64,000 bases of DNA. Source: Channallabes apus. Taxonomy: Eukaryota > Chordata > Actinopteri > Siluriformes > Clariidae. The stretch is taken from assembly GCA_030522415.1 (NCBI GenBank), contig CM060130.1, positions 21,650,965 through 21,714,964 on the forward strand, given 5' to 3'. This document shows, in pieces, positions 1 to 12,350 of the stretch. Position 1 is the stretch's first letter. Each line of letters begins with the position of its first letter. The notes beneath the pieces are model-generated. The model was not told the DNA's origin, did not search any database, and worked only from the letters and a program-made list of their open reading frames with translations. A program made the translations under genes and the position numbers.

Positions 1-312
1 CAAAATCCCATCTACAAAGCCTACATCCGACCATGCAGAAAGACCTGGCTGCAAGCTAGAAAAATGCTTTTGCGGGTCGGTAAAAGGTACAATGGACAAG
101 CTAACCGCAGGTGCTCTCAGGGCCCTATGTACAGGGTGGGGCAGAATGTCATGCTCTTCAACTGAGTTATTCCCATGAGGACTATCTCTCATATACTTTC
201 TCCCCATTACATTGGGACCTTCACTATCATTAAGATGGTCAACCCATGTGCTGTTAAACTCTTGCTCCCCTCAACTATGCAGTGGATCAATCACATGTTT
301 TATGTATCCCAG
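1..312 (+). pseudogene. Ty3/gypsy integrase C-terminal remnant
   Basis: Interrupted reading frames match the C-terminal end of the integrase in the gypsy copy at 50.3-51.6 kb. The shared landmarks are YRVGQ (there YHIGV), a GTFTI / GPFTI core, a run of hydrophobic residues before LLLPS, and the terminal FYVSQ. A stop codon and frame changes near 165-175 separate the first half from the second. The fragment enters from the left edge of the window, so its full extent is unknown. It is a dead remnant; no LTR is recognised beside it. Confidence 0.7.
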
Positions 313-854
313 GTATGCCTTCTTTCTTCATGCCTTGATCCACTTCGCTGTCCCTGTTGGAATCCAGGTTATAATAGCCTGCTCCATCCCCACCAGATAT
401 GATTTCCTTAGTGTCATGGTGCCTTGCTAGTAGTCACCTCTGGCAAATGTCTCGGAGCCTGTGTGCGAAAACAAATGGAAGACAGTGCTTGTCAAGTATC
501 ATTGTGTGAAAGCACTGTTGTGATTTCTCAGGGTTACAGTCTACCTGCTATATCACATTTTTTAGATTGTGGTAACCCAGCATGCAGTTGTGAGGGAACT
601 TCTGGGTGGTGAACTGTGCATACCTTGTAAGCAGCTAAAGCAAGCAGTCTCATACTGTACTTAGTATATACTGTAGCTCAATTTCTTACCCAATTCCTAT
701 GGTCCTTCTCCTCTGCATGGACGAAGGCCCTTTAACCTTTTTTGCTGCTCCACTCACATCTGGAGAAGCTCTTGGTGTTGATTATAGTGACTCTAATATT
801 TAAAAGTCCTTGTGTCCATTTTTGTTTAGCTTGTGGAACAGACAAAGTTAAAAA
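313..854. other. No gene recognised
   Basis: Short open frames run through this stretch, but none resembles a known protein or carries convincing splice signals. The first 100 bases may still be degraded gypsy sequence downstream of the integrase remnant. Confidence 0.5.
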
Positions 855-860
855 AAAATT

Positions 861-1195
861 TGAACCTGAGTGATGACTCAGTGTAGCAAGGAAGCCTTGC
901 CTCTAGATTTTCACTGATTAAGTAGGTCTGTTTTTGAGACCATGAGCTATGCTGCAAAAATGAGATCAGCGCCTCCCTGAGTGGGCTGGATACCAACCCA
1001 CCCTAACAGGCTAGCCTTGCCCTCCATAATACTCCTATTATCTATAAAGCACCCATAGTTTTAGAGCACCACTGACAATACCATAGTGTAAGACACATCA
1101 TCACACTGCAATTAAATATTGTGCAGAGCATATTACTGGATCTGACATCACCTTCACTAATTTATACACCTGTGCAAAACTACTCTTAATTCATG
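861..1195 (-). pseudogene. L2 LINE ORF1 (esterase end) fragment
   Basis: This stretch aligns base by base, with many substitutions and small gaps, to 26955-27335. There the minus strand encodes the end of an L2 ORF1 and the start of the inter-ORF region. The block corresponding to the esterase DGVHP motif (27110-27130) is recognisable at about 980-1000 but is altered. It is an isolated old scrap in the same orientation as the full element. Confidence 0.7.
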
Positions 1196-2605
1196 TTTCA
1201 GATGTGCAATAAACATGTGATATAGCATGGATCCAATGCCTCACACTGATGCAAACACAAAAAACACATGCATGCATGTGATACAAAAAAAGCAAGTTTA
1301 AACACCATAAGCATCACAAAGCATCCAACATGCACACATACAAGTCTTCAATAGCATTAATAATGTGTGTTATTTCACATTGTTTTTAATTGTTCTGGAT
1401 TATTTCCCCCAGCTTTTCTTGTAGTAAAAAAATGGCAAATTTGCATATGGCAAAGTTTAACTGCAGGGTATAGATTGGGATTTATTCTTTTCCATCAAGG
1501 AATTTAAGACAATTTATTTCAACATTATAGCTTATTTTACCAATTATCAGTACTTCGTGAAACTTATCAAAATGTTCAGATGGGTGTGCTGAGAGCAATA
1601 GAATGTTCTTGACAAAATGCATAGTTTTCGAGTTATGAGAATCCACTTGGTACCCATGCTGAACCACGTTGTCCCTCGACCCCCTAGTTTAATCTTTTTT
1701 TAGTTTAATTGGAAAACAAGAAATAACATGTTGGAGATCTTAAAATACTCTACTACTTTGATAAAAATCACATTTTATTTAGAAAAATGATGTTTATAAA
1801 TATTACTACATGCATTTCAGACTTGTTCTATGTTAAAATTGATCTGGAGCTGTTACTAGGTCCCAAAGCATTTACTGAATGAGTGCATTCAGACTTGAAC
1901 CCAGTCTCTTAAATTGCAGTTTGATAAAGCTTTAGTAACCTCATACTGACAAGTCATCAAATCCAATATGTTGGTATGGTAACAGCACACAGCAGCCATT
2001 TAGATCTAAAATGATCTGCTGAAGAACCTACATGATATCGACTTGCTCCATTCCTCATTCTATCCAGGTCTCCATTCCTTGTTGTCCCTTGATGAGGAGG
2101 GTACGTGGAAAGCGGACGGCAGTCTGTGCTAGGCTAAAAACAAACACTTTCCTCTCCATTGTGTTCTTCAATGTCAGTCCCATGAACAATAAACTGGATT
2201 ACATACAGTATGAATACAACTACTCAGCATGAATCTAGTGATTGCTGAGTCTTTGTTTTCACAGCTCTGTGGAGTAAGGCTTGCTTCAGTGGTTTCTGTA
2301 TACATCAACATAGGATGATGCAAGAACTATTTACTTGTCTCGAGTCATTGCTCACCTCTAGTAGAGTTTGAGTAGATTTTTTTATTTACCTGGGATTTCA
2401 CAGTACTATGTCAGAGCTGGAGCTTGGCAAAGGTGCTGGGTTTAAAAAACAGATGCTGCTTCTTGGGGGTTTGAGGAACAGAGTGTTTCCATCCAAAGGA
2501 CACAGCTGAGCTTGGCTGCGACTTTCCAGAGTATGTGTCAGCATAGTTTAGGCAGAGCTTAGCAGGGTTCGGGCATCACATAGTATGGGACAGGCTCAGG
2601 TCAGG
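1196..2605. other. No gene recognised
   Basis: AT-rich anonymous sequence. Open frames are short and have no recognisable motifs. No terminal repeats, tandem arrays or splice-flanked coding blocks were seen. Confidence 0.5.
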
Positions 2606-2705
2606 TCACCAAGATGGTGCCGAGTATGGCCGCCTTGTCGCGAGCTCCCTCAAGCAATAGTGTTTTTTTTGTGTCTAATTCTATTTGTATTTTATTTTAT
2701 TACTA

Positions 2706-5500
2706 GTAACATGTTATGTCTTCTTGTGTATGATCACCAAACCTTACTGGATATAAGAGCAGGACTTTCTTACCGTTTCCCAGAGTTCAAGTTTTGGAAC
2801 ACAGATCCTCCATTCATAAAACCCCCATTCATCTCGTCCGAGACGCCTTTGTTCTGGATTCCTGGAACTCGGCAGAAGATCCGGCGTTTTGGTTCTACTG
2901 AGACGGCGCAGTAACAGACCACCGCTCCCCAGCTTACTACTAGCTAACGTGCAGTCTCTAGAAAATAAGCTTTGCGAACTTCGGGCACGAATCTCATTTC
3001 AGCGAGAGACGCGGGACTGCTGCGTGATCTGCCTTACAGAAACCTGGTTGTCAGACAAGATACCGGACTCCGCGATTAAGCTAGCAGGATTCTCTGTGCA
3101 CCACGCAGACAGGTCGCGGGAGCTAACTGGAAATAGCAAAGGCGGCGGCGTGTGCTTCATGATCAACAACTCCTGGTGTGATTATGCAAACGTGCACCCG
3201 ATAAAGTCCTTTTGCTCACCGGACCTGGAGTTTCTGTGCTTCAGTTGCTTATGTGTCGGCCATTCTGGCTACCAAGAGAATTTTCAGCAGTCATTATTAC
3301 GGCTGTTTATATTCTCCCGCAAGCCGACACTGACCGAGCACACAGGGAACTGTACAGCGCAATCAGCAGTCAGGAAACCGTGCACCCAGAGGCGGTGTTT
3401 ATCACAACTGGTGACTTTAACAAAGCCAACTTGAGGAAAGTTTTACCGAAACTCCATCAACACATTCAGTTCAACACACGAGGAGAGCGGGTGCTCGACC
3501 ACTGCTACACTTCCTTCCGGAATGCGTATAAAGCCCTCCCCCGCGCCCCATTCGGCCAATCAGATCATCGCTCCATTCTGCTTCTGCCTGTCTATAGGCA
3601 GAAGTTGAAACTGGAAGCTCCAGCCCTAAGGGAGGTGCACTGTTGGTCAGACCAATCAGATTCCATGTTACAGGACTGTTTTGATCACGTGTAGACATCA
3701 TTGATGAATCATTGAAGCAGACAGCATTGATGAATACGCAGACTCAGTCTACGTACCAAAACAGTAAAAATGTATCCAAACCAGAAACCATGTATAAACA
3801 GTTATGTTCGCATGGCACTGGCAGCACGGAACTCTGCCTTTGCCTCTGCTAACACATCCAAATATAAACACGCCACCTACCAACTCCGGAAGACTGTTAA
3901 GTCTGCAAAACGTGAGTACAGGGACAAAGTGGGACAACAATTTGATGATCCTCGAAGAATGTGGCAGGGACTGAATACAATCGCGGGCTTCAGAGGGAAA
4001 ACCAGCACACCACAGACCACGGCCTCTCTGTGTGAGGATCTAATTGTATTTTACGCTATATTCGACACAACTAACACCACAAGACTGGACAGCGAACGCA
4101 TCATGGATGACGTCAGTGTGCACACAGTGTCTGAAGAGGATGTAAGAAAGTTCTTCAGACAGGTGAACGCACGCAAAGCCGCTGGTCCTGACGGAATCCC
4201 CGGCCATGTCTTTAAATCATGCGCGGCTCAGCTGGCTGGAGTGTTCATGAACATCTTCAACCTCTCCCTCTGCCTGTAGTCCCAGTCTGCTTCAAATCGT
4301 CCCTGTACCCAAATCTTCCACCATCAAATCCCTGAACAACTGGCGACCAGTAGCCCTGACCCCCATCGTGAGCAAATGCTTTGAGAGGCTGGTCAGGAAC
4401 TTCATCTGCTCTGCGATGCCGGACTCACTGGACCCTCTACAATTTGCATACCGCCACAACAGGTCCACTGATGACGCCATAGCCCTGACTCTACATACTG
4501 CCCTCACCCACCTAGAGAAGAAGGATACGTACTGTATGTGAGAATGCTGCTTGTAGACTATAGCTCTGCATTCAACACCATCGTTCCCTCGAAGCTGGAC
4601 AGGAAACTACAAGAGCTAGGATTGAGCAGCTCTCTCTGCAGCTGGATTCTCAACTTCCTGTCCGACAGACGCCAGATGATCAGACTGGGCAACATCACCT
4701 TCACCATCACAATGAACACTGGTGCTCCACAGGGGTGTGTACTGAGACCTCTACTACGTATACTCACTCTACACATACGACTGCATGGCCACTAGCAGCT
4801 CCAACATCGGTGTTACGTTTGCGGACGACACAACGGTGGTGGGTCTGATCACCAACGGTGATGAGACGGCATACAGGGAGGAGGTCAGTGCCCGGACACA
4901 TTGGTGCCAGGAGAATCATCTCTCCCTCAATGTCGGAAAGACCAAAGAGCTGATAGTGGACTTCGGAAGTGTAGGGGTGCACATTCCCCCATCATCATCA
5001 ACGGCGCAGCTGTAGAGAGAGTGAGCAGCTTCCGTTTCCTGGGTGTTCACATAGCAGAGGATCTCACATGGTCAGTTCAGACTGACACAACAGTGAAGAA
5101 GGCGCAGCAGCGACTCTTCTTTCTCAGGAGACTGAAGAGATTTGGCATGAGCCCCCGCAACCTCAGGACCTTCTACCGCTGTGCCATCGAGAGCATCCTC
5201 ACTGGATCCATTACGGCCTGGTACGGCAACAGCACCGCCTACAACCGCAAAGCTCTGCAGAGAGTGGTGCGGTGTTCCGAGAGGATAATTGGAGGTGAGC
5301 TTCCCTCCCTCCAGGACATCTACAGGAAGCGGTGCCTGAGGAAAGCGAGGAGGATCATCAAAGACTCCAGTCACCCCAGTAACAACTTATTTAAACTGCT
5401 CCCATCAGGCAGGAGGTATGGCAGTATACGGTCCCGAACCAGCAGGCTGAGGGACAGCTTCTATCATCAGGCCATCAGACTGCTGAACACTGACCAATAG
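2706..5500 (+). pseudogene. Rex1-like endonuclease-reverse transcriptase (broken)
   Basis: Homologous to the intact protein at 19331-22216. Endonuclease parts lie at about 2930-3690 (LLANVQSLENKL, CLTETWL, TGDFNKANL, QSDHRS). A gap and stop codons near 3690-3770 remove the equivalent of roughly 45 residues. The linker and RT fingers follow at 3770-4530 (KAAGPDGI), palm motifs at 4538-4850 ([24 protein letters not shown]), and the thumb and C-terminal region at 4901-5500 (SSFRFLGVHI, ending near QAIRLLN). Pieces occupy different frames with junctions near 3430, 4280, 4530, 4790 and 5010, so no full protein can be made. The palm aspartates are still readable. Confidence 0.85.
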
Positions 5501-6487
5501 GTCTTCGTAGACACTACACTGCCACTTTACACTGTCACTTTATAGTCACTAAGACACTTTGCACTCCATACTGCACATGATTGCCTTTTGCACAACATTC
5601 ATTGCGGACACTCCTTATACATTTATACACAAGTAGACATACTCTCACAAACGAGTGTGTATGTGTATATACATGTATACATATGTACGCATATGTATAT
5701 GTAGATAAATGTATGTATATGGATATGTATAGATGTGTATACAGTATATGTATGTATATTGTACAGTATATATGTGCATACTTGTATTCACATTTTTATT
5801 TTTTATTTTTATTTATATTATTTATATAGGTCTTCGTAGACACTACACTGCCACTTTACACTGTCACTTTATAGTCACTAAGACACTTTGCACTCCATAC
5901 TGCACATGATTGCCTTTTGCACAACATTCATTGCGGACACTCCTTATACATTTATACACAAGTAGACATACTCTCACAAACGAGTGTGTATGTGTATATA
6001 CATGTATACATATGTACGCATATGTATATGTAGATAAATGTATGTATATGGATATGTATAGATGTGTATACAGTATATGTATGTATATTGTACAGTATAT
6101 ATGTGCATACTTGTATTCACATTTTTATTTTTTATTTTTATTTATATTATTTATATAGGTCTTCGTAGACACTACACTGCCACTTTACACTGTCACTTTA
6201 TAGTCACTAAGACACTTTGCACTCCATACTGCACATGATTGCCTTTTGCACAACATTCATTGCGGACACTCCTTATACATTTATACACAAGTAGACATAC
6301 TCTCACAAACGAGTGTGTATGTGTATATACATGTATACATATGTGCGCATGTGTATATGTAGATATATGTATGTATATGGATATGTATAGATGTGTATAC
6401 AGTATATGTATGTATATTGTACAGTATATATGTGCATACTTGTATTCACATTTTTATTTTTTATTTTTATTTATATTATTTTCATCT
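5501..6487 (+). repeat. Three tandem 329-bp copies of the LINE 3' UTR
   Basis: Units are 5501-5829, 5830-6158 and 6159 to about 6487. Each begins gtcttcgtagacacta and ends in a T-rich ttatttatatta segment. Units 1 and 2 appear identical; unit 3 differs at a few bases (for example gtgcgcatg against gtacgcata). The array starts right after the reverse transcriptase stop codon. The small open frames in each unit are the same 82-codon frame repeated and are not considered genes. Confidence 0.95.
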
Positions 6488-6504
6488 TATACATATACTG
6501 TGTA

Positions 6505-6517
6505 ATATATATATATA

Positions 6518-6562
<45 letters not shown>

Positions 6563-6565
6563 TTT
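6505..6565. repeat. TA dinucleotide tract
   Basis: Nearly pure alternating TA interrupted by short T runs, inside the 3' UTR of the Rex1-like element. Simple-sequence expansion. Confidence 0.9.
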
Positions 6566-6733
6566 TATAAAACTTGCACAATATTTTTACTACTGGATTA
6601 TTCATATGCATATTTATTCTTATAATTGAACACCACTATTGCATGTGTTGCTTGCACATAAGAATTTCACTCACATGTACTGTACCTGTGTACGAGTAAC
6701 GTGATATGACAATAAAAGTGATTTGATTTGATT

Positions 6734-7862
6734 CACACAATGCTGAAAAATACAGTAAATATGGTTTCCTGAAAAGATTAGAAAGGAAAAAGTGTGTGTG
6801 TGTGGGGGGGGGGGGGTGAAAATTCAAAGAAAAAAGTGTTTCTAAGCAAAATGTCTGCCAATTAATGTTAGTGTTTGTACAAATTTCATGTGCCTGTGCT
6901 GCAAATGAAACCATTTATTGTTAATAATATTGTCATTAGCGAAGTTTGCTAGCCCAACAGGTTATATGTATAATAAACAATTATTCCCAACATAAAAAGA
7001 GCTATTAATTTGCTGCTTTATTTGCTTTATCTTGAACTTGGATAATACTAACATAATTAATGCTTGGCCATACATGTTGGAAATAAATGGTTTTGTAAAA
7101 TGTACAACCTGAAATACTGTAAATCACTAATAATCTTTTGAATTCATAATTCAAGATTTCCATATGGGACAAAAAGCTAAAGTCATTTTAAAGTCTTAAG
7201 ATTTTTTAAAAGTCTTTTAAGCATTTCATGTTCGTTAATAGACCCAATGAATATGCCCCATGTCCACATCACATATTGTAATTTACTGGAAATGCCTGGG
7301 AAACAAACAGAAAACTGCTTGAAAGAATAGAAGACAAGTGTTCTTTTGATACCTAGTCGAAGTTTAAGTATGAAAAGTTGATCTTCTGCTCCATGTGCAA
7401 TTTGGCACAGATTTTATGCCAGATGCCCTCATTGAGGCAGTCCTCCCATTCTCTCCAGGCTTGGGACTGACATCTGCATACAAAAAAATAAAAACAAATA
7501 TATTTTTTAAATATTATGCAAAATGACCTGCCTCTTGTGTGCATACTCTTTTAAAATGTATGTATATTTTATATATACCTGTATTTATATGAGATTTATT
7601 AAAGTACAAACCAAACAGCCCAGGGCCTGGTTTCTCGAAAGCTTCTTATCGCTAAGTAGTTCTTAAGTTGTACCTTAACCTCTCTCTTATGGCGTACGTT
7701 ATGGCGCATTTCCTGAAACGTTCGTACACTAAGTATCTCTTTGTAAGGTAGGTCTGGACCAACCTTAACTCACTCTTAGCATAGTTTTAGCTCAAGACGC
7801 TAGTCGCCGGCACTGAGCAGCAGTCTTTATAAATCAGCAGTCTTAATTATTTATGATTTATA
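6734..7862. other. No gene recognised
   Basis: AT-rich anonymous DNA downstream of the LINE. It contains a GT run followed by an 11-base G run near 6793-6817. Short open frames show no domain or family signature. Confidence 0.5.
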
Positions 7863-7888
7863 ATGATTGTGTAACCTTAGTTCCTATA

Positions 7889-8880
7889 CCCCTATCTCAC
7901 TCATGCGATTTGACTCGCTGTGAGATGCGGTGTACCCCTATCTCACCTACGCGGTTTCGCGCAGTGGCTGTAAGTAGGGTTCATCATGATTCAGCGCGAG
8001 TTATTGCTCTGTGCTTACACCCCTATCTCACCTACTGTATGTGGTTTCGCGCGGTGGCTGTAAGTAGGGTTCATCATGATTCATCGCGAGTTATTGCTCT
8101 GTGCTTACACCCCTATCTCACCTACGCGGTTTCGCGCGGTGGCTGTAAGTAGGGTTCATCATGATTCATCGCGAGTTATTGCTCTGTGCTTACACCCCTA
8201 TCTCACCTATGCGGTTTCGCGCGGTGGCTGTAAGTAGGGTTCATCATGATTCATCGCGAGTTATTGCTCTGTGCTTACACCCCTATCTCACCTACGCGGT
8301 TTCGCGCGGTGGCCATAAGTACGGTTCATCATGATTCACCGCGAGTTTTTGGCGCTGTGAGTACGTTTCCATCTTTCCGCATGTTTAATTTTTTTTCCGG
8401 TCCTCGCGGAAGCTTGCGGTCCTTACAGAATGCCAGCAGAACGCCAGCGGAACGTCGGCGAGAAATCGCGGCCACTCACGGTGCCTAACTCTGCATCTCA
8501 CCGTGAGTCAAACCGCATAGGTGAGATAGGGGTATTACGTTTCCATCTTTCCGTGTGAAAAATTAAACATGTTAAATTTTTTTGCCGGACTGCGCAGAAG
8601 CTTTCATAACTTCGTGGAACATTAGCGGACCGTTGGCTGGAAATCGCGGCAGCTCACGATGCCTAACATCACATCTCTCTGTGAGTCAAGCCGCATAGGA
8701 GAGATAGGGGTATTAGACACCGTGAGCCATGTCAAGTGACCGCGAGCTTCCGCATTTTAACCATGTTTACTATTTGCGTTGAAAGATGGAAACGTAATCA
8801 CGGCACCAAAACTCTCGCTGAATCATCATGAACTGCACTTACAGGCACCGGACGAAACCGCATAGGTGAGATAGGGGTAT
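7889..8880. mobile_element. Composite inverted-repeat element with 'CCCCTATCTCACC' ends
   Basis: The left edge reads cccctatctcac and the right edge ggtgagatagggg, an inverted terminal pair followed by gcggttt-type sequence inside. The same terminal motif recurs at internal boundaries (about 8520 and 8705 in right-end orientation), so the unit looks like several end segments joined head to tail and head to head. No transposase is present. A related, simpler copy lies at 30649-30990. The superfamily is not recognised; it is treated as a non-autonomous DNA transposon. Confidence 0.6.
7951..8338 (+). repeat. 85-bp tandem array, about five units
   Basis: The phase marker gyggtttcgcgc occurs at 7951, 8041, 8126, 8211 and 8296. 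The spacing is 90 and then 85, 85 and 85 bp; the first interval has 5 extra bases (tgtat). Each unit contains the terminal motif cccctatctcacc and the marker catcatgattca. Units 2-4 are nearly identical. The array sits within the left part of the composite inverted-repeat element. Confidence 0.95.
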
Positions 8881-9036
8881 TAAATGACCACTCATCTCAT
8901 CTCATCATATTTACTGTATTCCATACTGCGCTATACAACCCCAACAACTGACAGGCATCACATTGTTTCTGAAGCTGGTGAAGAGTGTGTCAGCTGTCTG
9001 TCAATCAACTATGATTGTGTAACCTTAGTTCCTATA

Positions 9037-10359
9037 AACAATACATTTTGGGATTTTAACTTTACTGCATTGTTTTGTTTTATTACAGTTACTGCATATC
9101 ATGGTATTTATTTATTTGTGTTTTAATTATTATTTATATTGCATTATTATTATTTTGTCTATATCCCTGCATGTGTAATATTTAATTTATTGGTTATGTT
9201 GCTTAAATTAAGTTAACAAGTTACCTGTCCTAGGTTCCCAGGAGGACAGGTGAGAGTGTGACACGGTGTGTTAGAGAAGAACATGAGAGAAATTTTTGTA
9301 TACTGTCGTGCCGTTTGGCTTAATACAATACGTTTTGCAAACTCAAATGTTTACATGATTACTATAGCTTTTCTGTTTAATAGCTTGTTAAAAGGACATT
9401 AAATCTCATTCAGTCTGATACGGGTTTATTCAGCTTTGGTTATTCTGTCCCGACTAAGGAAATTTCGTGAATATTATTTTGATTGACCTCAGCTGGAATA
9501 TTATTAAACTATTGACTGCATGTAAACATGGTTGATGGCAGATGTAAAATGCTGCACGAAGCCTTTATTTATTTTTTTTGCTATAACAACTCTATAAATT
9601 TAAGCTGCTTTGCATATTGCCAAATGCCCATTGACTAAGCCCTGTTTATTCTTAACAGCTTTTTCTTTGATTGGTGTTGTGTACCTCTGTAAACATGCAT
9701 TACTGTCAATTACACAACCAACTTAAACCTTAAAAATACACTTGGCTGCTTCTTGTTAAATTTTTTGTTTTATTTGTGTTAAACATGAAGCTCTTTTGGT
9801 TCAGGTCTGTTAGCCTTGCCCATAGGTGGAGCAATACTCATGGAAAGGGTGGGTTATTTAAAGGAGACCCCTGTGTGTAGAACGGGGCTTAAAATCCGAA
9901 TGGTACATTTACTTTTCTACTAAACGAAACCACTACTAAACCACTACTAAACAATTTATTGTTTACTAAAAACAAAAAAACTACACTTTGTGGGCTGCTA
10001 GGCATATACTGCAATATACATGCACAAACTGAGTTTTTTATAATATTCCTCCTGACATCTGGGGGTATAAAATACTCCAAACAATGAAAGAAAAATAACT
10101 TTGTTAAATTATTCAAATTTTATACAATAGCTATCAATTCCTGGATGGACACTGGGGTAATATGGGCAAGATGTGTGCATCACATATCACCTGCCATATC
10201 AAGATAATGTGCAGCAGTGCATTATAGGATGTTAAGATAAACGTGGTGGCCATTTTAACAACACATTGAAATTATCACTGGTACACCTTATCAATCTCTC
10301 TGGTAAGAGATGAGCCCACATGCTCAGCTTCCAGTGAGGGTTAGCCCTATCTGTCATGA
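9037..10359. other. No gene recognised
   Basis: Anonymous AT-rich sequence with no tandem arrays, convincing exons or element ends. One short stem (cctgtcct...aggacagg) near 9225-9251 is unremarkable. Confidence 0.5.
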
Positions 10360-10689
10360 TTCTGTCATGGTTTAGCCCTTCTGACCCAATTTTCCCACGT
10401 GGTCACTTTCCCCATGTGCTCATGCTTTCCCTAGCCCGTCATCTGTCCTCTCCCATGCCCCCGTTTCCGCCCCATCGGCTCACCTGTCTCTAATTCCATA
10501 ACAAGCGCTGCGTGTTGCTTAAATTGCTGAATTATCTTGTGTTTTTTCGGCTCAATTCTCTTGCGTTTTTGTTTCATTGCTTTCATGTTTCTTGTTTTTC
10601 GTCTCACGTTTCGTATTTGTTCGTCACACTCCTTTGACCTCCCGGCTTTGATATTGCGCGTCCTCGTTTCGACTAGGCAGGTCAGAAAC

Positions 10690-10938
10690 TGTTAAAACTC
10701 CACCAAGGCTCACGCTCGGCCTATGACTACGGCATAGAATTCATGATTCTAGCTCTCTCCAGCGGATCGAATGGTCATGCTCTGAGTGACACCTTCTTCG
10801 AAGGACTGACATATGAGTTAATTTCTCAAAAACTCCCTTTGTCACTCCAAGATCTCGTGTATCTGGCTGACCAAGTGGATTCAGTCCTTCTCAGCCTGGA
10901 GCTCACCCAACCCTCAGGGGAAACCTACACAACTAGAT
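10690..10938 (+). pseudogene. gypsy gag fragment
   Basis: The translated frame matches part of the better gag at 48460-48700: GSRSAYDYGIEF, then DTFFEGL, ELISQ and LADQVDS align with GSRSAYDYAIEF, DVFLEGL, ELISR and LAGRVDS. Only this central capsid-like portion is left. It is bounded by unrelated frames, and no zinc knuckle follows. Confidence 0.8.
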
Positions 10939-10959
10939 AGAACCTGCAACTCACCAGAG

Positions 10960-12350
10960 GGGTCTTCATCGAATTTAAGAAGCGGTTCACGTCTGCCCCT
11001 ATCCTCACCATCCCGAACAATGCTCCAATTTCTATTGCTGTTTCACCTGAGGCTGCAGCTCTATTGCTGGCCCCCTAACATCCCTCACCTCTCCTAAGGT
11101 CCATTTTTGTTGGAACCTGGAATGCGAGGGGGCCTTCACCGAATTTAAGAAGCGGTTCACGTCTGCCCCTATCCTCACCATCCCGAACAATAAGTTCATT
11201 GTGGAGGTCAACGGCTCCAGCATGGGAGTAGGGGGCATTCTCTCACAGAAGTCTGCCTATGATAAACTGCACCCCTGATCCTTCTTTTCCCACAGCTTAA
11301 CTCCCACCAAAAGAAACTATGGCATCCAAGATCATGAGCTCCTGGAGGAGTGGAGACACTGGCTAGAAGGAGATCCTATTCCTAGCCTGAACTGACCAAA
11401 AAAACCTGGGAATACCTATGGAACGCTAAGAGCCTCAACTCTCACCAGGTCTGGTAGTCCCTCTTCTTCGCCAGATTCAATTTCACCCTCTTCTATTGAC
11501 CAGGGTGAAAAAATTCCAAGCCAGATGACCTCTCAAGACAACTTACTACCACCCACAACTCCACCACCTACAAAACTATTCTGCAGTGTATGCCTGCCGT
11601 GACCGAGCTCGACATTGAGACTAAAGTTAAGCAAGCCTTGATCAACGAACCAGGACCCAGCAACATTTCCTCTAAACACCTCTTTGTCCCTCTCTCCCTG
11701 CATTCTCAGGTCCTGGAATGGGCGCACAGCTCCAAGCTTTCTTGTCACCTCTGACCGAGGACCACAGTTCACTTCGCAGTTCTTGTTTTTTGCCAACTCA
11801 TTGGAGCCACCCCCAGTCTGCCTTTAGGGTTCCATCCCCAGTCCAACGGCCAGACTGAGAGGAAGAATGAGTCCCTTGAGGCAGCCCTGAGGTGCATGGC
11901 CTCCTGGAATGTCGCTTCCTAGAGCAAGTTCCTGCCCTGGATGGAGTATACCCACAACTCCCAGGTATCGTCATCTACTGGTTTGTCTCCCTTCCAGTGC
12001 TGCCTAGTGTTCCCATCTCAGGAGGAGGAGGTCAGTGTCCCGTCTGTCCAAGCTTTTATCCGATGCTGCAGAAAGATCTGGCTGCAAGCAAGGAGAATGC
12101 TATTATAGGTCGGCAGAAGATACAAGAGGCAATCCTCAGGTTCCCAAGTACAGGGTGGGGCAGAGAGTCATGCTCGCCGCCAGAGACATCCCCCTAAAGA
12201 CCACCTGCCGCAAAGTTTTCCCCCGCTACCTCGGCCCCTTTACCATCACTAAGATTGTCAACAGCTGCACTGTTGTTCTCTTGCTCCCCTCATCTATGCG
12301 GCGGATCAATTCCACATTTTATGTGTCCCAGCTATGGCGCCTTGACTCAT
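10960..12350 (+). pseudogene. gypsy pol fragments (RNase H, integrase)
   Basis: 10960-11500 carries RNase H-like pieces ([29 protein letters not shown]) in several frames. 11580-12350 carries integrase pieces: a SDRGPQF-like core at about 11750-11775, a [14 protein letters not shown] segment at about 11827-11868, and the C-terminal GPFTITKI to FYVSQL block at 12230-12335. Frame changes and lost segments between them rule out function. Confidence 0.8.

Larger units (their letters stand above)
2606..6733 (+). mobile_element. Rex1-like LINE, near full length, inactive
   Basis: A non-LTR retrotransposon of about 4.1 kb. It starts with an accaagatggtgccg-type 5' leader, carries a broken endonuclease-reverse transcriptase, then a 3' UTR expanded by three tandem 329-bp repeats, a TA-rich tract and a terminal simple repeat (tgatttgatttgatt). 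Its protein is clearly related to the intact 961-residue LINE at 19.3 kb. The CR1-related Rex1/Babar group fits the protein style and the short tandem-repeat 3' end; an L2-clade assignment is the main alternative. Target-site duplications were not identified. Confidence 0.8.
7863..9036. repeat. 26-bp direct repeat bracketing the composite element
   Basis: The 26 bases at 7863-7888, which end in gttcctata, recur exactly at 9011-9036. The left copy abuts the element directly. The right copy lies about 130 bp beyond the right terminus. This is much longer than a usual target-site duplication and may record a local duplication or repair event. Confidence 0.9.

Noticed and set aside
5581..6505. 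Three identical 82-codon open frames
   Set aside because: They are the same frame in three tandem copies of a LINE 3' UTR and are built from TA/TG-rich sequence.
7951..8338. Regular repeat spacing resembling a CRISPR array
   Set aside because: The whole 85-bp unit is repeated with no unique spacers, and the context is vertebrate DNA with transposon end motifs.
9225..9251. Short stem cctgtcct/aggacagg
   Set aside because: Eight paired bases with a modest loop are expected by chance in 64 kb.
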